Shown here: one piece after another, positions 7,818 through 15,756 of the stretch
Layout of the letters: each line of letters begins with the position of its first letter
Numbering within the stretch: position 1 is the first letter of the stretch
From: Microtetraspora glauca
GTDB taxonomy: Bacteria; Actinomycetota; Actinomycetes; Streptosporangiales; Streptosporangiaceae
Direction: 5' to 3'
NCBI GenBank assembly: GCA_001570385.1
Contig: BBYL01000009.1
Location: forward strand, 186,001-250,000
Length of the DNA: 64,000 bases
Translations under genes and position numbers: made by a program
Notes under the pieces: generated by a model
Told to the model about the DNA's origin: nothing
Database searches by the model: none
The model's input: the letters and a program-made list of their open reading frames with translations, nothing else

Positions 7818-8618
7818 CTAGGTGCCGGAGCTCTGGTAGTGCCGGAGCTGGCGCTCCCAGACGCGATAGGCGAGGGCGAACAGCGCGACCCCCAGCAACG
7901 GGCTCCCGTACGCCACGAGCGCGGGCACGTTCAGCGACCCGGTCTTGTCCAGGAGCACGCTCGCCGGCATGTACGCGACGAACGCCACAGGGAGTACGAA
8001 CGTCAGCACCCACTGGGTGACACCACCGAAGACGCTCATCGGGTACGACCCGAACTTGCTGAACACGTCGTCCAGGAAGCCGCGCAGCGCCCGCGTGTCC
8101 AGCATCCGCAGTGACAGCGACGACAACGACAGGTGGAACGACGCCTCCACCAGTGCGCCGCCCACGACAGCGGGCACGCAGAAGCCGATCATGGCGAGAT
8201 TCCAGGGCGGTGCCGCGACGATCAGGAGGACGACCCCGGTGAGCAGGTCCCCGACCTGACCCATGCCCATGCGCTTGGTCATCACCTGGACGAGTGGATT
8301 GAGCGGGCGAAGCAGCACCCGGTCCAGCTCTCCCTCACGGACCAGCCACTCCAGGCCGATGAGGCTGCTCAGCGGAAGCATGCAGAGCGCGTGGGCGGTC
8401 AGGCGCAGGCCGTACAGGAAGGCGATCTCCCGCAGGCTCCACCCGCCCATGGACGGGAAGGTGTGCATGACGACCCACACGAAGGCGAAGCCGCTGCCCT
8501 GATAGACCGCCCCGGTGACGACGCTGATCACCGTGTTGAGCCGGTACTGCAGCGCGCCACGCATCGTGGCACGCTGCAGGACCCAGTACAGGCGAAGGGC
8601 GCGCGCTATCTCAGCCAC
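7818..8618 (-). CDS. ABC-2 family permease (COG3694 type)
   Basis: 266 residues with six hydrophobic segments and the conserved segment LVREGELDRVLLRPLNPLVQ of the ABC-2 permease family PF06182. It forms half of the membrane channel of an exporter with the next two genes. Start is GTG 8618, overlapping the upstream permease gene by 8 bases, which implies translational coupling. The set is the widespread COG4586-COG4587-COG3694 cassette of unknown substrate. Confidence 0.88.
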   Translation of the reverse strand: MAEIARALRLYWVLQRATMRGALQYRLNTVISVVTGAVYQGSGFAFVWVVMHTFPSMGGWSLREIAFLYGLRLTAHALCMLPLSSLIGLEWLVREGELDRVLLRPLNPLVQVMTKRMGMGQVGDLLTGVVLLIVAAPPWNLAMIGFCVPAVVGGALVEASFHLSLSSLSLRMLDTRALRGFLDDVFSKFGSYPMSVFGGVTQWVLTFVLPVAFVAYMPASVLLDKTGSLNVPALVAYGSPLLGVALFALAYRVWERQLRHYQSSGT

Positions 8619-9393
8619 CGTTGATCACCACCCTGCGGTGCGCCCGCCGCCACACCGCCCACAGCAGGACCGCGAGCCCGGCGATCCAGGAGACCTCCAC
8701 GATCATCGCCTGGACGACCTGCCCGCCCGAGAGGTGGCCCACGTAGATCGCCGCGGGCACGTACCCCATGTATTTGAACGGAAGCGCTTCGGCCAGGACA
8801 CCCAGCGCTCCGGGGAAGAAGGACAGCGGGACCATCGTCCCGGCGAAGAACTGGCTGATCAGCCGGTAGAGCAGCGAGATCGCCCCCGTCTCCAGCGTCC
8901 AGAAGCCGATCACGCAGATGAGCAGCGACATCATCACCGAGATGACATAACCGAGCGTCAGCGTCGCCGCGTATCCGAGCGGCTGCGCGGTGGGGGTGAT
9001 CGTGCCGACCAGCAGGACCACGGGCACGGCAGGGGCCAGCATCAGCAGCCCGCCGAGGGTGTGCCCGGCCTGGAAGGCGGCCATCTGCGGCAGGTAGCCG
9101 GTCGGCCGGGACAGGTCGAAGAACACCATGCCGGTACGGATCCTGAAATGGGCGATCAACGGGATGATCGGGGTCGTCGCGAACGCCTGGAGGTTGGCCA
9201 GGCTCAGGTAGGCCAGCAGCGCCTCCAGGGTGAGCCCCCGGGCCTGTCCCGCGCCGCCGTACACCGAGGTCCACACCATGCGGAGCAGGAAGACCTGCGC
9301 GATCAGCGCCAGCACCGTCATGATCACGTCGCTGCGGTAGGCGAGCTGGAACCGCAGGCCGACGCGGGCCATCCCGGCCAGCGGGCGGATCAC
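8611..9393 (-). CDS. ABC-2 family permease (COG4587 type)
   Basis: 260 residues from GTG 9393 (VIRPLAGMARVGLRFQLAYR). Six membrane segments, and the motif LSRPTGYLPQMAAFQ that parallels the loop of its partner permease. Its GTG overlaps the ATPase stop as GTGA (9390-9393). A longer open frame to 9654 exists but is antisense-derived within the ATPase gene. Partner of the other two genes in one exporter. Confidence 0.88.
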   Translation of the reverse strand: MIRPLAGMARVGLRFQLAYRSDVIMTVLALIAQVFLLRMVWTSVYGGAGQARGLTLEALLAYLSLANLQAFATTPIIPLIAHFRIRTGMVFFDLSRPTGYLPQMAAFQAGHTLGGLLMLAPAVPVVLLVGTITPTAQPLGYAATLTLGYVISVMMSLLICVIGFWTLETGAISLLYRLISQFFAGTMVPLSFFPGALGVLAEALPFKYMGYVPAAIYVGHLSGGQVVQAMIVEVSWIAGLAVLLWAVWRRAHRRVVINGG

Positions 9394-10316
9394 CGCGTGC
9401 TCTCGGCATAGATCTGCTTGATCACGCTCTCCAGGTCGGGCTCCTCGATGGACAGGTCGCGGATGGTGTTCTCGGCGGCGACGCGGCCGATCAGCTCGGG
9501 GACCGACGCGCCGCCGGCGATGTCGAAGGTCCGTGTCTCGTCGTCGGCCAGATGGACCACCAGCCGTCGCGGCGGGGCGTAGGCGGTGACGAGGGCGTCG
9601 ATGCCGCCGTCGTAGAGCACGCGGCCCTTGTCGATGAGGATGATGCGCCGGCACAGCGCTTCCACGTCGGCCAGATCATGCGTGGTCAGCACGACCGTGG
9701 TGCGGCCGGCCCTGTTGGTGTCGACGATGAACTCCCGCACCGCCTGCTTGGCCAGGACGTCGAGGCCGACGGTGGGTTCGTCGAGGTACAGAATGGGCGG
9801 GTCGTACAGCATCGCCGCCGCCAGGTCGCCGCGCATCCGCTGGCCGAGGCTGAGCTGGCGGACGGGGGTGTCCAGGAAGTCGTCGAGGCCGAGCAGGTCG
9901 CACATGCGGCGCAGCGATCCGGTGAAGTGGGCGGCGGGCACGTCGTACAGGGCGCCGACCAGGCGCAGGGACTCGATCAGCGGCAGATCCCACCACAGCT
10001 GGCTGCGCTGGCCGAAGACCACGCCGACGGATCTGGCGTTGGCCGATCTGTCCCGCCACGGCACCCTGCCGCCCACCTCGACGAGTCCGCTGGTGGGGGT
10101 GAGGATGCCGGTCAGCATCTTCACGGTGGTGGACTTGCCCGCGCCGTTGGGGCCGAGATATCCGACGACCTCGCCCTCGGGGATCTCGAAGCTGACGTCG
10201 TCGACGGCGACCCGTTCGTCATAACGCCGGGTCACGAGGGTGCGGAGGGCTCCCAACGGACCGGGGAAGGTTCGGGGGCGGCGAAAGACCTTAGTCAGCG
10301 ACTCGACCCTGATCAT
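9390..10316 (-). CDS. ABC transporter ATP-binding protein (COG4586 type)
   Basis: 308 residues. Walker A is GPNGAGKST (about 55-63), the signature is LSLGQ (155-159, a common variant in this family), and Walker B is ILYLDE (175-180) followed by the switch His in TTHD. It energises the two ABC-2 permeases encoded directly downstream. Start ATG 10316 has only a weak GAAAGA site; an upstream start at 10352 is possible. No substrate-binding protein or regulator gene is adjacent. Confidence 0.92.
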   Translation of the reverse strand: MIRVESLTKVFRRPRTFPGPLGALRTLVTRRYDERVAVDDVSFEIPEGEVVGYLGPNGAGKSTTVKMLTGILTPTSGLVEVGGRVPWRDRSANARSVGVVFGQRSQLWWDLPLIESLRLVGALYDVPAAHFTGSLRRMCDLLGLDDFLDTPVRQLSLGQRMRGDLAAAMLYDPPILYLDEPTVGLDVLAKQAVREFIVDTNRAGRTTVVLTTHDLADVEALCRRIILIDKGRVLYDGGIDALVTAYAPPRRLVVHLADDETRTFDIAGGASVPELIGRVAAENTIRDLSIEEPDLESVIKQIYAESTR

Positions 10317-10484
10317 GACGACATCTTTCACGTTGGCGATGTCGAGTGGCAACTATTTTCTGGCGATCGTGATCGGCGCATCTCAGGGGCCGCCGCGCCC
10401 GGAGCCCCCACCGATCGGAGGCCCTGCTTCGCGCTGCGACGGCTCGCGAAGGATGGCGAAGGATGACGCCTTGGCGGGCGCTTC

Positions 10485-10664
10485 CTAACGGAGGCCGGAC
10501 TTCATCAGGAAGAACGCGCCGATGACCTTCACCAGCGCGATCGTGACGACGACGCAGAAGACGATCAGCGCGGGGCGGTGCTCGAAGTGCTTGCCCTCCG
10601 TGAGCGGAGGCCGCTTCGCCACCCGCTCGGCGATGCGCTCTTCGATGGGTTTGCGGTGGAACAT
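10485..10664 (-). CDS. Small single-span membrane protein (59 aa)
   Basis: Below the usual size cutoff but convincing. Translation from ATG 10664 gives MFHRKPIEERIAERV, a charged middle (KRPPLTEGKHFEHRP), then the hydrophobic span ALIVFCVVVTIALVKVIGAF and a short basic tail ending at TAG 10485-10487. Charge distribution suggests a cytoplasmic N-terminus. Third positions are mostly G/C. I do not recognise the family. It stands alone between the ABC cassette and the GNAT gene, both on the same strand. Confidence 0.6.
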   Translation of the reverse strand: MFHRKPIEERIAERVAKRPPLTEGKHFEHRPALIVFCVVVTIALVKVIGAFFLMKSGLR

Positions 10665-10735
10665 GGCATCCAGGCTAGTGTTCCCTCCCGCCGGTCCCTT
10701 CTTCAGAGTCTCCCCCCGGGGCGGCGCGCAGGAGA

Positions 10736-11248
10736 TCAGGAGGCGTCCCGGGAGATCCGCATCTCAAGGATCTGTCCGGGCCACTCGCCGACCTTGAAAG
10801 CGAGCGTCCGGGAGAAACCCATGCGCTCGTAGTACTTCACGAGGTTGCCGTCGTCACCGGCGTAGCAGTCGACCCGCAGCACGCCCACCCCGCGTCCGGC
10901 CGCCTCCTCGCGGGCCCAGCCGAGCAGGGCCGCGCCCACCCCCTGGCCCGCGAACCGCTTGTCGATCACCAACGACTGCACGTACAGCTCGGGCTCGACC
11001 GGCGACGGCACGTACGGCATGGCGGCGCCCACCACGATGCAGCCCGCCGGCTCCCCGCCGACCTCGGCGATCCGCATGCCGCCTTCCCCCGCCTGGCGGC
11101 TGACGCTCTCGATCCTTGCCGGGTCGGTGGAGAACGGCTCGCTGCCCCATTGGCCGGTGCGGCCCCGCTCGGTCAGCCAGGCCACCGCGCTGTCGAACAT
11201 GCCGAGCACGGCCTGGACATCCGCGGGGCCGCCCTTCCGGATCATCAT
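10736..11248 (-). CDS. GNAT-family N-acetyltransferase
   Basis: 170 residues with the acetyl-CoA-binding motif RFAGQGVGAALLGWAREEAA (R-x-x-G-x-G/A) and a following strand VLRVDCYAGDDGNLVKYYER, the typical motif B region with GF at the end. GNAT enzymes acetylate amines; substrate is not predictable. Start ATG 11248 (or the adjacent 11245) follows AGGAT. It is transcribed away from the arsenic cluster side and has no evident partner. Confidence 0.85.
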   Translation of the reverse strand: MMIRKGGPADVQAVLGMFDSAVAWLTERGRTGQWGSEPFSTDPARIESVSRQAGEGGMRIAEVGGEPAGCIVVGAAMPYVPSPVEPELYVQSLVIDKRFAGQGVGAALLGWAREEAAGRGVGVLRVDCYAGDDGNLVKYYERMGFSRTLAFKVGEWPGQILEMRISRDAS

Positions 11249-11315
11249 CCGGCGATCCTAACAGCGACCCGGCGAAAGACCGCGATATGCCGCGTGCCGC
11301 CAGAAACCGGCCCAA

Positions 11316-11642
11316 TCATCCGTTTCTCCAGGCAAGCCGGCCCAGCGGCGTGGAGCCGTACGGGCTGAGCGTGCTGAGGAACATCGGTGTCCGCGACATG
11401 AACCAGGGCCTCGTCCCGCGATGCCGCTGGGCCGCGTGCACGAGGAACGGGCGGCAGATGTGGGCGTCTCCCGGCAGTCCCGTGGCGAGGATGAGCGGCC
11501 GGTGCGCGGTCGCCTCGTCGAGGACCGGCCCGGACTCGAAGACAGGCAGGCCGGCCAGCCACCGATAGCCGCCGATCTGATGCTGCCAGGGAGTCCCTGG
11601 TTCAGGTGACGACCGGACTGCGCCGCTCGATGAGGACGACAT
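11316..11642 (-). CDS. Unrecognised protein or C-terminal gene fragment
   Basis: The stretch 11249-11601 is not empty. One minus-strand frame reads GGYRWLAGLPVFESGPVLDE, ATAHRPLILATGLPGDAHIC, and ends STPLGRLAWRNG stop at 11316. Third codon positions are strongly G/C, which supports real coding. The only ATG (11642) lies 40 bases inside the 3' end of the arsN1 gene. It is either a small overlapping gene or the remnant of a larger one. I do not recognise it. Confidence 0.35.
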   Translation of the reverse strand: MSSSSSGAVRSSPEPGTPWQHQIGGYRWLAGLPVFESGPVLDEATAHRPLILATGLPGDAHICRPFLVHAAQRHRGTRPWFMSRTPMFLSTLSPYGSTPLGRLAWRNG

Positions 11643-12105
11643 CGCGCCAGACACCGTGGTGACGGCCGATGCGCTCACGGGTTCCGACCACCCGGAAGCC
11701 GGCGCGGGCGTGCAGGGCGAGGCTGGCGATGTTCTCCGGGAAGATCCCCGACTGGATGGTCCAGATTCCGGCGGCCTCGGTGGAGGCGATCAACGCCCGG
11801 AGCAGCGTGAGGCCGACGCCTCGGCCGCGCGCGCCGGGGTGGACGTAGACCGAATGCTCGACCACACCGGCGTAGGCGCAGCGGTCCGACACCGCCGAGG
11901 CGGCGGTCCAGCCCAGCACCCGCCCGTCGCTGTCCAGAGCGACGTGCCGGTGGGCGGGCAGCTTCGCGGCGTCGAACTGCACCCAGGTCGGGGCGGCGGT
12001 CTCGAAGGTCGCCTGGCCTTCGTCGATGCCGAGCTGGTAGATCGCGAGCACCTCATCGGCGTGCTCGCTCGTCATGGCTGCGATGCGCAGGCCGTCAGTG
12101 GTCAT
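11602..12105 (-). CDS. arsN1: ArsN1-family N-acetyltransferase (phosphinothricin/arsinothricin acetyltransferase-like)
   Basis: 167 residues of the PAT/ArsN1 GNAT branch: IYQLGIDEGQATFET near the N-terminus, EHSVYVHPGARGRGVG as the acetyl-CoA loop, IWTIQSGIFPEN, and the family end RIGRHHGVWRDVVLIER. ArsN1 proteins acetylate the amino group of arsinothricin or phosphinothricin-like amino acids and so detoxify them. The start at 12105 has GAGGG six bases upstream. Its ATG overlaps the stop of a 41-codon ORF as ATGA, and arsR lies before that, so regulation by ArsR is likely. Arsenic rather than phosphinothricin as target is inferred from the neighbours. Confidence 0.82.
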   Translation of the reverse strand: MTTDGLRIAAMTSEHADEVLAIYQLGIDEGQATFETAAPTWVQFDAAKLPAHRHVALDSDGRVLGWTAASAVSDRCAYAGVVEHSVYVHPGARGRGVGLTLLRALIASTEAAGIWTIQSGIFPENIASLALHARAGFRVVGTRERIGRHHGVWRDVVLIERRSPVVT

Positions 12106-12227
12106 CGGTGCCCTCTGGGAAGTATCTCGGCGATGAGGCCGCGAATGCACTTCTTGATCATGTCACACGAATCTGGCGGACAGCCTCCACACCCTGGCCT
12201 GCGGGTTCGTCGAGCTGTGTCGGTCAT
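12102..12227 (-). CDS. Cys-rich 41-residue ORF coupled between arsR and arsN1
   Basis: Its ATG (12225-12227) overlaps the arsR stop as ATGA, and its own TGA (12102-12104) overlaps the arsN1 start as ATGA. The peptide reads MTDTARRTRRPGCGGCPPDS then CDMIKKCIRGLIAEILPRGH and a final Arg. Four Cys sit in CGGC and C-x5-C spacing, with an amphipathic helix after them. This is what a small metalloid-binding protein would look like, but I know no such family. Third positions are only partly G/C-biased, so a purely spacer role for the ORF, bridging translation from arsR to arsN1, remains possible. Confidence 0.5.
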   Translation of the reverse strand: MTDTARRTRRPGCGGCPPDSCDMIKKCIRGLIAEILPRGHR

Positions 12228-12607
12228 GCCGTCGCCGCCATGCGCGGGGCCAGGATCGCCGACAGCCGCTCCAGCGAGGCGGGGTTGATCCAGTAGTGGA
12301 CCCAGGTGCCGCGCCGCTCGCAGTCGACGAGGCCGGCCTGTCTGAGCACCTTCAGGTGATGGCTGATGGTCGGGCCGGTGAGGTCGAAGGCGTCGGTCAG
12401 GTCGCACACACATGCCTCGCCGCCTTCGTGGCAGGCGATCAGCGACAGCAGCCGCAGCCGTACCGGATCGGCGATGGCTTTGAACAGCGGTGCCAGCTCC
12501 TCGGCCTCGGCCTGGCGGAGGGGTTCGCAGGCCAGTGGCGCGCAGCAGGCCCCGCCGCTGGTGTCGCTCGAAATGGGCTGGATGACCGGCAGCGCTTGTT
12601 TCGACAT
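12224..12607 (-). CDS. arsR: ArsR-family metalloregulator
   Basis: 127 residues. Winged helix with ADPVRLRLLSLIACHEGGEA, then the classical metal-binding helix CVCDLTDAF (Cys 66 and 68), recognition LTGPTISHHLKVLRQAGLV, and wing RRGTWVHYWI. An extra Cys cluster lies near the N-terminus (CC at 21-22, C27), as in arsenite sensors with additional ligands. It should repress its own operon and cadI until As(III)/Cd(II) or an organoarsenical binds. The gene starts at ATG 12607 with little leader, and is divergent from cadI. Confidence 0.92.
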   Translation of the reverse strand: MSKQALPVIQPISSDTSGGACCAPLACEPLRQAEAEELAPLFKAIADPVRLRLLSLIACHEGGEACVCDLTDAFDLTGPTISHHLKVLRQAGLVDCERRGTWVHYWINPASLERLSAILAPRMAATA

Positions 12608-12727
12608 ACATCTAACTTGACAGATTTCTAAGCAGGCTGCAATCTGGCGGCGAGGTTCCGGTTAGACGTTCATCTAAACAGCGGTTCGGGTGGTGGATCG
12701 CCACCGCCTACGTCCGAGGAGGATCAC
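12608..12727. promoter_or_regulatory. Divergent arsR/cadI promoter region with two inverted repeats
   Basis: Two dyads are visible: ATCT-N8-AGAT at 12610-12625 next to the arsR start, and TTAGA-N6-TCTAA at 12662-12677, which extends to GTTAGA/TCTAAAC. Both contain the TCTAA/TTAGA half-site, consistent with one ArsR dimer site on each promoter. The cadI ribosome-binding site GAGGA lies at 12716-12721. Confidence 0.55.
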
Positions 12728-13207
12728 ATGTCCCGTGTCCAGCTCGCCCTGCGCGTCGCCGACCTGGAAGGCTCGATCGCCTTCTATTCCAAGCTGTTCG
12801 GCACCGAGCCGGCCAAGCGCCGGGAGGGGTACGCCAACTTCGCGATCGCCGAGCCGCCGCTCAAGCTCGTCCTGATCGAGGGGGAGGCCGGGCAGGAGAC
12901 CCGCCTGGATCACCTCGGCGTCGAGGTCTCCTCCACCGACGAGGTCACCGCCGCCACCGACCGGCTGAAGGAGGCGGGCCTGGCCACCTTCGAGGAGAAC
13001 GACACCTCCTGCTGCTACGCGCTGCAGGACAAGGTGTGGGTGCACGGCCCCGGCCGCGAGCCGTGGGAGGTGTATGTGGTCAAGGCCGACGCGGACACCC
13101 TCGGCAAGTCCGCCGCGGCCGGCGACCCGTCGGCCCCCTGCGCCTGCGGCAGCCCCGACGCCGAGGAGGCCCAGCCGACCACTGCGACGACTGGCGGATG
13201 CTGCTGA
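12728..13207 (+). CDS. cadI: CadI/ArsI-family metalloenzyme (VOC fold)
   Basis: 159 residues, VOC fold, very close in layout to mycobacterial CadI and to ArsI C-As lyases: MSRVQLALRVADLEGSIAFY, GYANFAIAEPPLKLVL, then LDHLGVEV. Expected ligands are His62 and Glu114; the thiolate pair is Cys95-Cys96 in DTSCCYALQDKVWV. The first ligand position is Gln5, as I recall for mycobacterial CadI, where ArsI enzymes have His. ArsI cleaves the carbon-arsenic bond of trivalent organoarsenicals. The C-terminal tail carries CAC and a final CC. It is divergent from arsR and probably under its control. Lyase activity with Gln5 is uncertain. Confidence 0.88.
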   Translation: MSRVQLALRVADLEGSIAFYSKLFGTEPAKRREGYANFAIAEPPLKLVLIEGEAGQETRLDHLGVEVSSTDEVTAATDRLKEAGLATFEENDTSCCYALQDKVWVHGPGREPWEVYVVKADADTLGKSAAAGDPSAPCACGSPDAEEAQPTTATTGGCC

Positions 13208-13246
13208 CCGTGCCGCATCGCTCCTTGCCCCGCAGCCGCACGGATG

Positions 13247-14260
13247 TCAGGCGAGCGTCAGCTGTCGGGCGGGGGAGCGGCGGCGGCGCCAGCGGCGGCT
13301 GTCGCGGCCGATGCCGTATGCCTCGGCCAGGCTCCTGACCTGAGCGATGATCCGCGTCCGGTAGTCGGCGTCGGCGGTGGGGCTCCTGCCGTACAGGGCC
13401 TGATAGCGCGGGACGAGCCCGGGATGCTCGCGCTCCAGCCACGCGAGGTACCACTCGCGGGCACCCGTGGGCAGCCGCAGCACGATGGGCGTCACCCTCA
13501 CCGCCCCGGCCTCGGCCGCCCTGCGCACGGTGGAACGCAGATGGTCGGGGGAGTCGGTGATCAGTGGGAGGATCGGCGCCATCAGCACCTCGCAGGGGAT
13601 GCCCGCGTCGTTCAGCTCGGCGCACACCTCCAGGCGGCGCTGCGGGGTCGCGGCTCCCGGCTCGACCGATCGGCGTACCCGGTCGTCGACGAACCCGACC
13701 GAGACCCCCGCGCGAACCGGGGCGACCTTCGCCGCCTCGCGCAGCAGATCGAGATCGCGCAGGATGAGCGGGCTCTTCGTCAGCACGGTGAACGGGTTTC
13801 CCGCGTCCGCGAGCGCCCGCACGATGGACGGCATCAGGCGGTAGATCTCCTCCACCGGCTGGTAGCAGTCACCCGCCAGGCCGAGCGCGACTGGCGCGCC
13901 CTCCCATCTCGGCGCGGCCAGCTCGCGGCGCAGCCGGTCGGCCAGGCCGGTCTTCACCACGATCGTCGAGGCGAATCCGGCGCCCGCGTCGAGGCCGAGC
14001 TGACGGTGGCCGCGCCGGGCCGCGCAGTAGGCGCAGGCGCCCTCACACCCCCGGTAGGGGCTCACACTCCACTGGAACGGCAGCTCCGCCGTTTCGGGCA
14101 CCCGCTCGACGGCGCTGCGCGCCCGCACCTCGTGGCAGGTGACGCCGTCGAAGGTCCGGGTGACCGCCTGCCGTTCGATCCGTGGCCGCTCGATCACCGG
14201 GGGCGCGGCGTCGAGAAGCGACTCCTGCACGGCATGCATGACGTTCAGTAGAACACGCAT
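13247..14260 (-). CDS. Rv2578c-type radical SAM protein
   Basis: 337 residues. The [4Fe-4S] motif is C-x3-C-x2-C: SPYRGCEGACAYCAARRGH with Cys72, 76 and 79. It is followed by GDCYQPVEE and the segment FTVLTKSPLILRDLDLL seen in spore-photoproduct-lyase-like proteins. The Rv2578c family is conserved in actinobacteria with unknown reaction. The start at ATG 14260 has no clear ribosome-binding site; ATG 14239 is an alternative. The C-terminus is very basic (SRRWRRRRSPARQ). No functional link to its neighbours is evident. Confidence 0.88.
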   Translation of the reverse strand: MRVLLNVMHAVQESLLDAAPPVIERPRIERQAVTRTFDGVTCHEVRARSAVERVPETAELPFQWSVSPYRGCEGACAYCAARRGHRQLGLDAGAGFASTIVVKTGLADRLRRELAAPRWEGAPVALGLAGDCYQPVEEIYRLMPSIVRALADAGNPFTVLTKSPLILRDLDLLREAAKVAPVRAGVSVGFVDDRVRRSVEPGAATPQRRLEVCAELNDAGIPCEVLMAPILPLITDSPDHLRSTVRRAAEAGAVRVTPIVLRLPTGAREWYLAWLEREHPGLVPRYQALYGRSPTADADYRTRIIAQVRSLAEAYGIGRDSRRWRRRRSPARQLTLA

Positions 14261-14381
14261 TCGACCGGTACGCCAAGGGAATCGACGTACTCGGATGCGC
14301 CGCCGTCACTCTTCATGTCACTCTCCGCGACCTCACCGCGGGCCTCGATCCGGTCACCGGCGCCCGTCCTCGCCGCCGAAG

Positions 14382-15740
14382 TCAGCTACGCCGCACCGGA
14401 GCTGTCTCCGGCTCGGCGGTGTCCCGTTCGAGCCTCTGCGGGGCGATTTCCCGTGTGGTGTCCTCCGGCGCTTCGGGCTGCGGCGTTCGGGTTCGTTCCG
14501 CCCAGTGGACGGCCGGGCCCATCGCCACGCCGGCCAGCAGGAAGACACCGCCGAGCAGCAGCCAGCCCGCCGCACCCCAGCCCATGATCAGCGTGGTCAG
14601 GAGCAGAGGGCCCAGCATTCGCGCGATCGCCACGCCGCTGCCGAAGAAGCCTTGGTACTGGCCCTGCTTGTCCGAGGGTGCCAGGTCGAAGCCGATCTCC
14701 CAGGCACCCGCCGACAGCGTCATCTCGCCGATCACCTGCAGGACGGCCCCCGCGAGCAGTACGGCTCCCGCCACCCAGGCCGAGGTCCCGGCGGCCGACA
14801 GCGCGAAGACCGCACACGCGGCGAGCATGACCACGCCGGAGTGCCGTACGAGCCGGGAGGCGGTGCGCAGCCCGGTCACCCGGCGGGCGACACGTACCTG
14901 GAACAGCACGACGCTCACCGTGTTGACGACCAGCAGAGCCGACACCGTCCAGTGTGGGGCGGCGGTGTGCGACACGATCCACAGTGGCAGAACCAGGCTG
15001 AGCAGCGGCATGTACAACAGCATGATCATGTTGATGAACGCGACCAGCGCGTACGGCCGGTCCCGGAGCACGGCGAGCCTCGGGCCTCCGGCGGTGACGG
15101 CCGGGGCAACCGGGGCGGCCGAATCCGACGGCGCGGTGGAGGGCGGCGACGACGAGACAGCGGTCGGCACCGCCGGCAGGCGACGCAGCACAAGAGCGGT
15201 CACGAGGAAGCTCGCCGCGTCCATGACGAACATCGCGAGATACGCCTTGCGGTCGTCGAGTTGCAGGGCCACCCCGCCGAGCGCCGCACCGATCGCCAGG
15301 CCGCCGTTGGCCGTCGACTGGAGATACGCCCGCGTCTCGGACCGCCGCCTGCGATCCACCAGCCCGGCGAGCAGCGCCTGCCTGGCGGCGGCGAGACCGC
15401 ACTGGCAGCTCGCGTAGAAACAGGCCGCCATCGTGAACGCCCATGGGGACCGGACGAGGAGGAACGATCCGACGGCCACGGCGGTCGCGGCCGCCAGCAG
15501 GATCGCCGTGCCTCGAGGTCCGCGGCGGTCGGCGAGATGTCCGAGCGGGACTCCGGCCATGGAGCCGACGGCCCAGCCGAGGGTCAGACCGAAGCCGACC
15601 TGGGCCGGAGACAGCCCCACGATCCGGGTGAAGAACAACGCCGAGCACACGATGAACGCGCCGTCGCCGACCGAGCCGGCGAGTTGCGCCTGAGCGAGTA
15701 CGCGCGGCGGTCCCTGCGGTGGGAGGATCCGGCGAAACAT
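14382..15740 (-). CDS. MFS transporter
   Basis: 452 residues with twelve hydrophobic segments and motif A in GHLADRRGPRGTAI. The central loop is rich in Ser/Ala/Pro (about residues 215-240). It is close to the DHA1-like MFS proteins of actinomycetes; substrate is unknown. It lies 16 bases downstream of the Rv2466c-like gene on the same strand, so they are probably co-transcribed from the promoter region that contains the 17-bp repeat array. The C-terminal tail is charged and cytoplasmic. Confidence 0.88.
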   Translation of the reverse strand: MFRRILPPQGPPRVLAQAQLAGSVGDGAFIVCSALFFTRIVGLSPAQVGFGLTLGWAVGSMAGVPLGHLADRRGPRGTAILLAAATAVAVGSFLLVRSPWAFTMAACFYASCQCGLAAARQALLAGLVDRRRRSETRAYLQSTANGGLAIGAALGGVALQLDDRKAYLAMFVMDAASFLVTALVLRRLPAVPTAVSSSPPSTAPSDSAAPVAPAVTAGGPRLAVLRDRPYALVAFINMIMLLYMPLLSLVLPLWIVSHTAAPHWTVSALLVVNTVSVVLFQVRVARRVTGLRTASRLVRHSGVVMLAACAVFALSAAGTSAWVAGAVLLAGAVLQVIGEMTLSAGAWEIGFDLAPSDKQGQYQGFFGSGVAIARMLGPLLLTTLIMGWGAAGWLLLGGVFLLAGVAMGPAVHWAERTRTPQPEAPEDTTREIAPQRLERDTAEPETAPVRRS

Positions 15741-15756
15741 CGGTCGCCCCGCGGCC

